Notes under the pieces: generated by a model
Told to the model about the DNA's origin: nothing
The model's database searches: none
The model's input: only the letters and a program-made list of their open reading frames with translations
NCBI GenBank assembly: GCA_028275005.1
Contig: JAQCNN010000175.1
Span: 1 to 8,280 of the forward strand
From: Salinirussus sp.
GTDB lineage: Archaea; Halobacteriota; Halobacteria; Halobacteriales; Haloarculaceae
DNA length: 8,280 nt
Direction of reading: 5' to 3'
In this document: one piece after another, positions 1 through 5,828 of the stretch
Numbering within the stretch: the stretch's first letter is position 1
Layout: every line of letters begins with the position of its first letter
Translations under genes and position numbers: made by a program

Positions 1-329
1 AGGACCGTCACCGAAGCCCCCCGGAAGATGGCGACGAAGACGACGAACTGTGTGAGACTCCCCGCCGCGCGGACGCCGTGTGAGCGGGCCAGTCGGCCCA
101 GCAGTGAGCGCCCGTCACCGGCCCCGTGTTCCGCGAAGGTCCAGCTCTCGTTGACCGCAAACATCACCAGGACCGCCGTCTCGATGCCGACGAGCGTCGC
201 AATCTCCGGCAGCACACCCGCCTGTGTGAGTGTGACGAGGACAGTTGCGTCACAGACCGCGCCGACGACGCCGACGGAGACGAACTTGCCAAAGCGGACC
301 CGCGAGCGCAGCGCGTCGACGAAGCTCAT
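1..329 (-). CDS. GtrA family membrane protein (partial; 3' end outside window)
   Basis: This is the N-terminal part (109 codons) of a small polytopic membrane protein. After a basic start (LRSRVRFGKFVSVGVVGA), typical of GtrA-like proteins, hydrophobic stretches follow at about residues 16-35, 43-60 and 92-103. The segment NESWTFAEHG (60-69) matches the 'N..WTF' signature between TM2 and TM3 of this family. GtrA proteins have about four TM helices, so roughly one helix is missing beyond the left edge. They usually accompany lipid-linked glycosyltransferases and are thought to help translocate or anchor polyprenyl-phosphate sugars. The ATG (329-327) overlaps the TGA of the upstream glycosyltransferase (ATGA), indicating translational coupling in one operon. 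The family call rests on motif and topology; the substrate is unknown. Confidence 0.87.
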   Translation of the reverse strand, partial: MSFVDALRSRVRFGKFVSVGVVGAVCDATVLVTLTQAGVLPEIATLVGIETAVLVMFAVNESWTFAEHGAGDGRSLLGRLARSHGVRAAGSLTQFVVFVAIFRGASVTV

Positions 330-1105
330 CGGTCCGGCGCGTCCTGGTCGACCAGTGCCGGCGCCCGCTCGCGCCGGGCGGCGATGGCGGTGTGGACGGC
401 GCTATCACGCAGGCGCTTGGCGCGGTGACGGGCCGTGAGCAACGCCCGACCCAGCCGCAGGGAGTCCCGGACCGGCGAGACCGTCGAGCCCGGCCGGTCG
501 TCCCACCGGACCGGGAGTTCCGTCACCCCCAGGTCGAGCGCACCCGCGATAGCGACCAGTTCGACGTCCCAGGCGAACCCGGGCTCGTAGAGGTGCTGGC
601 GGACCCGGCCCCACCCCTCTGCGGTGATGGCCTTCGCGCCACACTGGTAGTCGTAGAGGTCGACGGCCAGGAGCCGGCGGGCCAGCCACGCAAACCCGTC
701 GCCGAGATACCGGCGGCCCGGTGTCTGGTGGCTCTCGACGGTTGCCCCGGGGTGGCGTCGTGAGCCGACCGCCAGCTCCGCGGTCCCCTCGCGGACTGCC
801 GTGACCACCGCCCCGACCGACGCCGCGGGGGTCGCGCCGTCGGCGTCGGCAAAGGCCAGCACGTCCGTGTCGAGCGCCTCGAAGCCGTCCGTGACAGCCG
901 CGCCCTTCCCTCGGCGGTAGGGGACAGCGCTGACCGTCACGTCCGGCGGGACCCTCGCTGTCGCCGAACTGACGGCGTCGTCGGGTGCGTCGAGTTCGAC
1001 CCGGAGGGCGGCCGGGTCGACCGTCTCCCGGAGGCTGTCGAGATACGAGACCAGTCGGTCAACGTCGGGGCGGTACGCGGGGACGACGAGGCCGACGGCA
1101 CTCAT
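326..1105 (-). CDS. Family 2 glycosyltransferase, ALG5/dolichyl-phosphate hexose synthase-like
   Basis: This 259-residue GT-A fold glycosyltransferase probably transfers a hexose from a nucleotide sugar to dolichyl (polyprenyl) phosphate on the cytoplasmic face of the membrane. It has the N-terminal strand GLVVPAY (5-11), RRGKGAAV (64-71), the metal-binding DADG (87-90), QCGAKAI (154-160, like QCGFK in ALG5), FAWDVEL (177-183) and a late PVRWDDRPGS (198-207, like the ALG5 'P..W...PGS'). The usual 'DDGS' motif is degenerate (VELDAPDD, 37-43). I see no C-terminal membrane helix, so the co-transcribed GtrA protein probably supplies the membrane part. The start at 1105 begins directly with the GT fold and lies about 25 bases downstream of a TATA-like box. 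The same frame stays open antisense through the next gene, but that extension is not protein-like. The sugar (glucose, mannose or other) cannot be read from the sequence. Confidence 0.93.
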   Translation of the reverse strand: MSAVGLVVPAYRPDVDRLVSYLDSLRETVDPAALRVELDAPDDAVSSATARVPPDVTVSAVPYRRGKGAAVTDGFEALDTDVLAFADADGATPAASVGAVVTAVREGTAELAVGSRRHPGATVESHQTPGRRYLGDGFAWLARRLLAVDLYDYQCGAKAITAEGWGRVRQHLYEPGFAWDVELVAIAGALDLGVTELPVRWDDRPGSTVSPVRDSLRLGRALLTARHRAKRLRDSAVHTAIAARRERAPALVDQDAPDR

Positions 1106-1127
1106 CACCGGCAGTCTGCCCGGGCGG

Positions 1128-1135
1128 ATAAAAAA
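1128..1135 (-). promoter_or_regulatory. TATA box for the glycosyltransferase-GtrA operon
   Basis: An isolated A/T run, TTTTTTAT on the minus strand, lies 23-30 bases upstream of the ATG at 1105 in an otherwise GC-rich stretch. The spacing fits an archaeal TATA box driving a leaderless transcript. Confidence 0.7.
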
Positions 1136-1202
1136 CCGTTCGACTCCCGGGGGTCGCCGGTGGCCCGGCGCCCACAGCCCGACAGGCGGCCCTCGCCGGC
1201 AA

Positions 1203-1210
1203 CCTACTTG
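1203..1210 (+). promoter_or_regulatory. Weak TATA-like box for the LLM oxidoreductase
   Basis: CCTACTTG lies 25-32 bases before the ATG at 1235, the distance expected for a leaderless haloarchaeal transcript. The match to a TATA box is weak and rests mainly on position and on the relative A/T content. Confidence 0.4.
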
Positions 1211-1234
1211 TGGGTGACCCACGACAGTCGCCTC

Positions 1235-2179
1235 ATGAAGGTCGAGGTCGGCGTCATGCTCGGGACGTTCGGGGAACAGGCGACCAGGGAGAACATCGAG
1301 CGGCTGGCGACGGCGGCGGACGAGGAGGGGTTCGACGCGGTGTGGGTCGGTGACCACGTCAGCCTCCCGGCGGAGATACCGGACACCTACCCGTTCTCCC
1401 CCTCGGGGGAGGCCCCCTTCGACAGCGGCCAGGACGTCTACGACTGTTTTGGGGTTCTCTCGTATCTCGCGGGCGTCACCGACAGCGTCGACCTCGGGAC
1501 GAACACGTGTATCGTCCCCTACCGCCACCCGGCCGTGCTCGCCCGCAACGCCCTCACCCTCACACAGCTGAGCGGGGGCCGCTTCGACTTCGGTGTCGCC
1601 CCGGGCTGGCTGGAGACCGAGTTCGAGGTCCTCGACGTCCCCTTCGAGGAGCGGGGCTCCCGGACCGACGAGTTTCTCGAACTCTTCGAGCGTGCACGCG
1701 AGGAAGGGGAACTCACCTTCGACGGCCCCCACCACACCGTCCGGCGGACCGGCTTCCACCCGACACCGCCCGCGGGGCGTCCGAAGATATGGGTCGGCGG
1801 CCGGTCGGGGGCCTCCTTTCGCCGTCTCGCGGAGTACGGCGACGGCTGGACCATCTTCTGGGACCGACCCGACGCCGTCGCCGAGACCCGCGAGCGGATC
1901 ATGGCCGCGTGGGAGGACTTCGACCGGGCGGGGACACCGGAGATAGCGGTCACCCGCGCGACCCAGGTCGGCGCCGACACCGGCCGCGACACCGACCGCC
2001 CACTCGTCGGCGAGGCCGACAGTATCGTCGACGACCTCGCGGCCTACGCCGACGCCGGCACCACGCGGGTCGTCCTCGACTTCTACACCCGCGATGTCGA
2101 CGAGCAACTCGAGCAGCTCGAGCGGTGGAGCGACCGGGTCTTGCCCCGCCTGCGAGAGCGGCCCGGCCGGGGCGTCTGA
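1235..2179 (+). CDS. LLM class F420-dependent oxidoreductase
   Basis: This is a 314-residue luciferase-like monooxygenase-family TIM-barrel protein of the F420-dependent type, expected to use coenzyme F420 (abundant in haloarchaea) for hydride transfer to an unknown substrate. The family pattern is clear: GFDAVWVGDHV (32-42), the strand VDLGTN (85-90), RHPAVLARNALTLTQLSGGR (97-116), the barrel segment FGVAPGWLETEF (119-130), R/TDEFLELF (143-151), KIWVGG (184-189) and a C-terminal VVLDFY strand (279-284). Length is normal for the subfamily. The start at 1235 gives MKVEVGVML, the canonical first strand; an upstream ATG at 1160 adds 25 basic residues unlike the family and overlaps the promoter. 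It is divergent from the glycosyltransferase operon and lies 50 bases before the DUF2298 gene. The substrate is not deducible, and a link to the glycan genes is only positional. Confidence 0.93.
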   Translation: MKVEVGVMLGTFGEQATRENIERLATAADEEGFDAVWVGDHVSLPAEIPDTYPFSPSGEAPFDSGQDVYDCFGVLSYLAGVTDSVDLGTNTCIVPYRHPAVLARNALTLTQLSGGRFDFGVAPGWLETEFEVLDVPFEERGSRTDEFLELFERAREEGELTFDGPHHTVRRTGFHPTPPAGRPKIWVGGRSGASFRRLAEYGDGWTIFWDRPDAVAETRERIMAAWEDFDRAGTPEIAVTRATQVGADTGRDTDRPLVGEADSIVDDLAAYADAGTTRVVLDFYTRDVDEQLEQLERWSDRVLPRLRERPGRGV

Positions 2180-2201
2180 GGAGACACGGCCAGTCACAAG
2201 A

Positions 2202-2210
2202 GGTTTAGTC
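2202..2210 (+). promoter_or_regulatory. TATA-like box for the DUF2298 gene
   Basis: GGTTTAGTC, with a TTTA core, lies 20-28 bases before the ATG at 2230 in the short gap after the oxidoreductase stop. It suggests a separate leaderless transcript rather than only read-through. Confidence 0.55.
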
Positions 2211-2229
2211 GGCGCCGCCTCTCCCCCGA

Positions 2230-4572
2230 ATGATGGAGTACGGCCTCGTCGTGGGCTGGCTGGCGGTGTATCTCGTCCTGCTCCGGGCCGGCCAGCCGAT
2301 CGCCGCCCGCCTGCTCCCCTGGCACGGGAGCGGGCTCGCCCTCCCCGTCGCGCTGGCGGTGCTCTGGCTCGTCACCTTCTGGGTCGGTCACCTCGCACTC
2401 GGCCCCGCGGTCTGGCTCGGGGTCGTAGTGCTCGTCGGGGTGGCGGCCCTGCTCGATATCCGGTCGGGCGCCGACCCCGTCCCGGCGGGCTATCCGGAGG
2501 CCGCGGCGGTGTTCACCCTTTCCTTCCTGTTGCTGGTTGCGGTCCGGGCGGTCGACCCCGCGGTCGTCCCCGGCGGCGGCGAGAAGTTCCTCGACTTCGG
2601 CCTGCTGAAGTCACTGGTCCGGGCCGACAAACTCCCCGCCGAGGACGTGTGGTTTGCCGGCCGGCCGCTCTCGTACTACTACGGCGGCCACCTGCTCGCG
2701 GCGGCGCTGACCCGGCTGACCGGCACCGCCGGCCGCTTCGCATACAACCTCGCCCTGGCCGGGTTTTACGCGACACTCGTGACCGCCGTCTACGGGCTCG
2801 CCGGCCGGGTGACCGCCAGTCAGGGGGGGTCCCGCCGGCTCGGGGCCGCCCTCGGGGCGTTTTTCGTCGGGGTGGCCGCGAACCTCCTCGCGGCCGGCCG
2901 GCTACTGGTCTGGCTGGTCCCCGGCGGCAGGCAGGCAGCAGCCGCCCTGGGCGCCCCCGTGGAAGGCCTGGCAGCCGGCCCCGGGGAGTTCAGCTACTGG
3001 TCGGCCAGCCGCGTCATCGCCGACGACCCCGCCGACTTTGCCGGCTACACGCCCGACGCCGCGCCAACAATAAACGAGTTCCCGCTGTTTGCCTGGCTCA
3101 ACGGCGACATGCACGCCCACATGATGAGCACCGCCTTTCTCGTGCTCGTTGCCGGGCTCTGTTTCGCGTACTACCGGACAGACACCGACAGGCTGCGCCG
3201 GCGACGGCTGCTCCTGCTCGGTGCAATTCCGGCCGTTGGCGGGCTGATTGCGGTCACGAGCACGTGGTCGTTCCCCAGTGTCGCCGGTCTCGTGCTCGTG
3301 ACGGTCGTCCTCGCCCCCGGGGAGCCACGGACACTCCTGCCTGCGCCCGTTCGCTCGCGACTCGGGACCGGTGAGGGGCTACGGGGTGAACTCCGCCGGG
3401 CCGGCGTTGGCCTGCTCGCCGCCGGCACCACGCTTGGCCTCGGTGTGGCGTGGTCGCTGCCGTTCTGGGTGACGTCGGTGACCGGCCGGACCGTCGCCGT
3501 GCTCCCCGACCGGAGTTCACTCGGGGAGCTGCTGGTGGTCCACGGGCTCTTTCTCGCCGTGTTCGCGGGCTATCTCTACGTCCGGGGGACAGACACACTC
3601 GGGAGGCGACGGGCGAGACTCGGCGCCGCCGCCACCGTGGCCCTCGTCGGGGTTGCGGCGGCCCTCGACGTCGCCGCCCTCGGCCTCGTCGCGCCGCTGG
3701 TCGCGCTGGGCTGGCTACTCGCCCGTCGACCCACCGTTCCGAGGATGGCGCCGGCACGAGCCGACGGCGGGGGGGTCGGGGGTGGCCCCGGCTTCGAGGC
3801 GGTCCTGCTGGTCGCCGGGGCGGGGCTGGTCGTCCTCGTGGAGTTTGTCTTCGTCCGGGAGGATATCGGCCGGATGAACACCGTCTTCAAGACCTACATG
3901 CAGGTGTGGGTGCTCTGGAGTCTCGCGGCGGGCGCGGCCCTGGCGTGGCTGCTGGCCCGGGTCGAGGGGTGGCGGGGTCGAGCGGTCCGGGTCGGGGCCG
4001 CTCTCCTGCTGGTGAGCGCGTCGGTCTACGGCGGTTTCGCGCTCGCAAATCACTTCAGCAGCGAGAGGGACATCGCCCGGACCGACGACCCCACCCTCGA
4101 CGGGCTGGCCTACCTCGACGTCCGCCACCCTGGCGAGGCGTCGGCGGTCCGGTGGCTGGACAGCCGGGCGGGCAGACCAACGGTCCTCACCGCGGCACCG
4201 GGGGGGTACACCTGGTCGTCAGCCGAGGGCCAGGGTGCGAGTGCGCCGGCGAGTCTGACCGGGCTCCCGGCGGTGCTGGGGTGGTTCCACGAGGCCCAGT
4301 ACCGCGGGGAGGCGGCGTACTCGACCCGGCTGGAGGCGGTCGAACTCCTCTATGGGGGGGCGCCAAACCAGCAGGCGGTCCTCGCCGAGCGGTACGACCT
4401 GCGGTACGTCTACGTCGGGCCGGCCGAGCGGGCGCGATACGACGTGACCGTCGGCGAGCGGCCCTGGGCGGAGGTGGCGAGGGAGTTCGAGGAGGTGACC
4501 GTCTACCGGGTCAACACGACCGCACTGGCGGCAAGCGAGTTCCTGTCGGTCAGGAGGGGTCGAGGACCGTAA
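2230..4572 (+). CDS. DUF2298 / 'Chlor_Arch_YYY' family polytopic membrane protein
   Basis: This 780-residue integral membrane protein has roughly 13-15 hydrophobic helices across residues 1-606 and a soluble C-terminal domain of about 170 residues. It carries the hallmarks of the YYY family: LDFGLLKSL (121-129), the SYYYGGH motif (148-154), INEFPLFAWLNGDMHAHMM (281-299) and REDIGRMNTVFKTYMQVW (543-560). The layout, with conserved acidic and aromatic residues in early loops and a soluble tail, resembles GT-C enzymes such as PMT/ArnT, so a lipid-linked sugar transferase role is a reasonable inference, but the biochemistry is unproven. The tail contains LTGLPAVLGWFHEAQYR (676-692), a conserved-looking block. 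Two adjacent ATGs (2230, 2233) are possible starts. The 3' end overlaps the convergent HAH_0734 gene by 23 bases. Four runs of seven G lie in the coding strand. Confidence 0.93.
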   Translation: MMEYGLVVGWLAVYLVLLRAGQPIAARLLPWHGSGLALPVALAVLWLVTFWVGHLALGPAVWLGVVVLVGVAALLDIRSGADPVPAGYPEAAAVFTLSFLLLVAVRAVDPAVVPGGGEKFLDFGLLKSLVRADKLPAEDVWFAGRPLSYYYGGHLLAAALTRLTGTAGRFAYNLALAGFYATLVTAVYGLAGRVTASQGGSRRLGAALGAFFVGVAANLLAAGRLLVWLVPGGRQAAAALGAPVEGLAAGPGEFSYWSASRVIADDPADFAGYTPDAAPTINEFPLFAWLNGDMHAHMMSTAFLVLVAGLCFAYYRTDTDRLRRRRLLLLGAIPAVGGLIAVTSTWSFPSVAGLVLVTVVLAPGEPRTLLPAPVRSRLGTGEGLRGELRRAGVGLLAAGTTLGLGVAWSLPFWVTSVTGRTVAVLPDRSSLGELLVVHGLFLAVFAGYLYVRGTDTLGRRRARLGAAATVALVGVAAALDVAALGLVAPLVALGWLLARRPTVPRMAPARADGGGVGGGPGFEAVLLVAGAGLVVLVEFVFVREDIGRMNTVFKTYMQVWVLWSLAAGAALAWLLARVEGWRGRAVRVGAALLLVSASVYGGFALANHFSSERDIARTDDPTLDGLAYLDVRHPGEASAVRWLDSRAGRPTVLTAAPGGYTWSSAEGQGASAPASLTGLPAVLGWFHEAQYRGEAAYSTRLEAVELLYGGAPNQQAVLAERYDLRYVYVGPAERARYDVTVGERPWAEVAREFEEVTVYRVNTTALAASEFLSVRRGRGP

Positions 4573-4801
4573 CGGCGCCGGCATCGACGTCCTCGGTGTC
4601 GAGGTGCATCGGGATGTACTCCCGGCGGTCGAAGGTCTCCTGTTCGTCCGCGGCGCCGACCGTACACCACAGTTTGGGCTCGGTCGGGCCGTGCCAGTCA
4701 CCCTGGCGGGCGATGTTGAAGCAGACGTACTCCTCCCCGTCGTACTCGATGTGGGCCCCCTTCCGGATGCCCGGGTCGCCGTGGATGATCAGCTTCTGCA
4801 T
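4550..4801 (-). CDS. HAH_0734 family protein (uncharacterised haloarchaeal)
   Basis: This 83-residue soluble protein of unknown function is specific to haloarchaea. I recognise the pattern MQKLIIHGDPGIRKGAHIEY at the N-terminus, then RQGDWHGP (32-39), LWCTVG (44-49) and RREYIP (59-64). The alternating charged and beta-like strands suggest a small beta-rich domain, but I can assign no fold. The start at 4801 is chosen over an in-frame ATG at 4825 because homologues begin at this point as I recall them, and because a CCTAAGTG box lies 22-29 bases upstream. Its stop lies 23 bases inside the convergent DUF2298 gene. In haloarchaea the family sits near the L44e/S27e cluster, as here, which hints at a link to translation; this is inference. 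Confidence 0.85.
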   Translation of the reverse strand: MQKLIIHGDPGIRKGAHIEYDGEEYVCFNIARQGDWHGPTEPKLWCTVGAADEQETFDRREYIPMHLDTEDVDAGAVTVLDPS

Positions 4802-4822
4802 AGCCCAGATTCCGCCGTAGCG

Positions 4823-4830
4823 CACTTAGG
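4823..4830 (-). promoter_or_regulatory. TATA-like box for the HAH_0734 gene
   Basis: On the minus strand CCTAAGTG lies 22-29 bases upstream of the ATG at 4801. This resembles the common haloarchaeal TATA variant and implies a leaderless mRNA. Confidence 0.6.
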
Positions 4831-4939
4831 GACTTCGGAGCGGGCCGGCGGCCCCGGTGGCGACACCCTGTCGCCGGTGTCCCGTCTCACCCCGCCCGGC
4901 TGTCCGGCTTCGCCGTACCCCAGAAAACGATCGAAGGCT

Positions 4940-4985
4940 TTTGTCGCGCATATATGGCCGTATATAGTGAATAATAGGTCTTGTG
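4940..4985. promoter_or_regulatory. A/T-rich island with a TATAT...ATATA inverted repeat
   Basis: In the gap between the HAH_0734 gene and the zinc-ribbon gene, the base composition drops sharply. The stretch holds the 8-base palindrome CATATATG (4949-4956) and an inverted repeat TATAT (4951-4955) / ATATA (4962-4966) around GGCCGT, then GAATAATAGG. It lies about 50-95 bases upstream of the zinc-ribbon start, which is too far for a leaderless TATA box. It could be an operator, or the TATA box of a longer-leader transcript in either direction. Confidence 0.45.
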
Positions 4986-5004
4986 AGGACGCATGGGCAG
5001 AAAG

Positions 5005-5012
5005 TTCAAGTG
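5005..5012 (+). promoter_or_regulatory. TATA-like box for the zinc-ribbon gene
   Basis: TTCAAGTG lies 24-31 bases before the ATG at 5036. It resembles the box before the HAH_0734 gene and gives leaderless spacing. Confidence 0.5.
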
Positions 5013-5035
5013 TATCCGAACGCTCGGTTGGATCG

Positions 5036-5230
5036 ATGAGTGTAGGAAACAACACTACATCAGGCCCGGTGTCGTCGACGACCAGTTCCGGCGCGGTGTA
5101 CACCCCGTCGGCAAACTACATGCCGTGTGAGTACTGCGGTGAGGGGACACTGGTCTACGACCCGGACCTGCAGGCTTCACGCTGCCGCGCCTGTGGCGAG
5201 GCGGCACTTCCGGAGGTGGCGACGCGGTAA
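5036..5230 (+). CDS. Small zinc-ribbon protein, function unknown
   Basis: This is a 64-residue protein. Residues 1-29 are rich in Ser, Thr, Gly and Asn and look disordered. Residues 30-55 form a zinc ribbon with CEYC (31-34) and CRAC (50-53) pairs separated by 15 residues, enough for one tetrahedral Zn site. Haloarchaea encode many such zinc-finger microproteins, and I do not recognise which family this is. The start at 5036 follows a TATA-like box at leaderless spacing. The frame is open further upstream to 4604, but that stretch is antisense to the HAH_0734 gene and crosses the promoter island. The first codons use A or T at third positions more than the rest of the gene. It lies upstream of rpl44e on the same strand, separated by 316 bases, so co-transcription is doubtful. 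Confidence 0.75.
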   Translation: MSVGNNTTSGPVSSTTSSGAVYTPSANYMPCEYCGEGTLVYDPDLQASRCRACGEAALPEVATR

Positions 5231-5269
5231 CCGGGTACCCCTCCGCGTCGGCCGACCGGTCCGACCACC

Positions 5270-5292
5270 CGAACGCGGTCCGTTCGCGTTCG
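5270..5292. repeat. Perfect 8-bp inverted repeat
   Basis: CGAACGCG (5270-5277) pairs with CGCGTTCG (5285-5292) around a 7-base loop. It begins 40 bases after the zinc-ribbon stop codon. It could stabilise or end that transcript's 3' end, although no T-run follows it. Confidence 0.6.
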
Positions 5293-5414
5293 ACACGGAC
5301 AACGGTGCCCCGGGCCTGTGGCGTCACCGCCGCGGGCCTGGCGCGCCCAGCCGGTCACCACCAGCCGCCGTGGTCGGTCACCGCCGGCCACTCCACGTCA
5401 CTGTGATCCTGCTG

Positions 5415-5438
5415 GCCGCCGGGCAGTTCCCCGGCGGC
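5415..5438. repeat. Perfect 9-bp GC hairpin
   Basis: GCCGCCGGG (5415-5423) pairs fully with CCCGGCGGC (5430-5438) around the loop CAGTTC. A short GTTTCGTTG stretch follows on the plus strand. It is a strong structure in RNA of either strand. It may be a terminator-like element or part of an RNA; it lies about 65 bases upstream of the rpl44e TATA box. Confidence 0.65.
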
Positions 5439-5504
5439 GTTTCGTTGTCCGGGCAGCCCCGGCTGTGTGGCCCAGCGTGGCCCGAGCAGGCCGAACCAAA
5501 CGGG

Positions 5505-5540
5505 TTTTAACCGGGTCTGTTCAAACAGTCTACAAGGTAG
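5505..5540 (+). promoter_or_regulatory. rpl44e promoter and short leader
   Basis: TTTTAA (5505-5510), inside GGTTTTAACC, is the best TATA box, 37-42 bases before the ATG at 5547. This spacing predicts a leader of roughly 10-15 bases, unlike the leaderless genes elsewhere in the window. AGGTAG (5535-5540) lies six bases before the ATG and partly matches the archaeal Shine-Dalgarno consensus GGAGGTGAT. Confidence 0.6.
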
Positions 5541-5546
5541 ATATTC

Positions 5547-5828
5547 ATGGAGATGCCGCGACGGTTCAACACCTACTGTCCGCACTGTAACGCCCACCAC
5601 GAACACGAGGTCGAGAAGGTCCGGGGCGGTCGCCCCTCCGGGATGACCAAGGTCGACGGCCGCCAGTCCGAGCGCCAGTCCGGCATCGGCAACGACGGGA
5701 AGTTCTCGAAGGTGCCCGGCGGCGACAAGCCCACGAAGAAGACCGACCTCACCTACCGGTGTACTGACTGCGGGAAGGCCCACCGCCGCGAGGGGTGGCG
5801 TGCCGGCCGCCTGGAGTTCCAGGACTGA
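5547..5828 (+). CDS. rpl44e: 50S ribosomal protein L44e
   Basis: This 93-residue basic protein of the large ribosomal subunit binds 23S rRNA near the E site. It begins MEMPRRFNTYCPHC and has the two zinc-binding pairs C11-x2-C14 and C72-x2-C75. It also carries the strongly conserved core GIGNDGKFSKVPGGDKPTKK (46-65) and the C-terminal EGWRAGRLEF (82-91). Length matches the haloarchaeal L44e (92 residues in Haloarcula marismortui, as I recall). The start at 5547 reproduces the MxMPRRF start of homologues, although an internal ATG at 5553 exists. It is the first gene of the plus-strand translation cluster. Its TGA overlaps the rps27e ATG by one base (TGATG), so the two ribosomal proteins are translationally coupled. 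Confidence 0.98.
   Translation: MEMPRRFNTYCPHCNAHHEHEVEKVRGGRPSGMTKVDGRQSERQSGIGNDGKFSKVPGGDKPTKKTDLTYRCTDCGKAHRREGWRAGRLEFQD

Larger units (their letters stand above)
5231..5546. other. 316-base gap without a supported gene, with two hairpins and the rpl44e promoter
   Basis: I find no protein-like frame with a usable start here. A minus-strand frame ending at 5355 gives a plausible-looking tail (DVEWPAVTDHGGWW) but has no in-frame ATG or GTG outside rpl44e until near its end. The gap holds two perfect inverted repeats (5270-5292 and 5415-5438) and, at the right end, an A/T-rich promoter region. An untranslated RNA or long 3'/5' untranslated regions are possible. Confidence 0.5.

Noticed and set aside
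1160..1234. Upstream ATG extension of the LLM oxidoreductase
   Set aside because: It adds 25 basic, Pro/Arg-rich residues before the canonical first beta strand and would cover the promoter.
1106..2197. Long minus-strand extension of the glycosyltransferase frame (623 codons in total)
   Set aside because: It is antisense to the clear LLM oxidoreductase, its translation is family-free and compositionally unlike a protein, and it crosses the promoter region. The glycosyltransferase itself begins at 1105.
2094..3374. Long plus-strand frame overlapping the DUF2298 gene
   Set aside because: The translation is an Arg/Pro/Gly-rich shadow typical of a GC-rich gene read in the wrong frame; the DUF2298 frame has recognised motifs.
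3450..4820. Second long plus-strand frame overlapping the DUF2298 and HAH_0734 genes
   Set aside because: It is an Arg/Gly-rich shadow with no motifs, and it runs antisense through the HAH_0734 gene.
4993..5130. 45-residue frame starting MGRKFKC upstream of and overlapping the zinc-ribbon gene
   Set aside because: It overlaps the better-supported zinc-ribbon frame, has no recognisable motif beyond two isolated Cys, and lacks a TATA box at the right distance. It cannot be fully excluded.
5355..5510. Minus-strand frame ending DVEWPAVTDHGGWW
   Set aside because: The tail looks protein-like, but there is no in-frame ATG or GTG between the rpl44e start region and the last 17 residues or so, and a strong hairpin lies in it.
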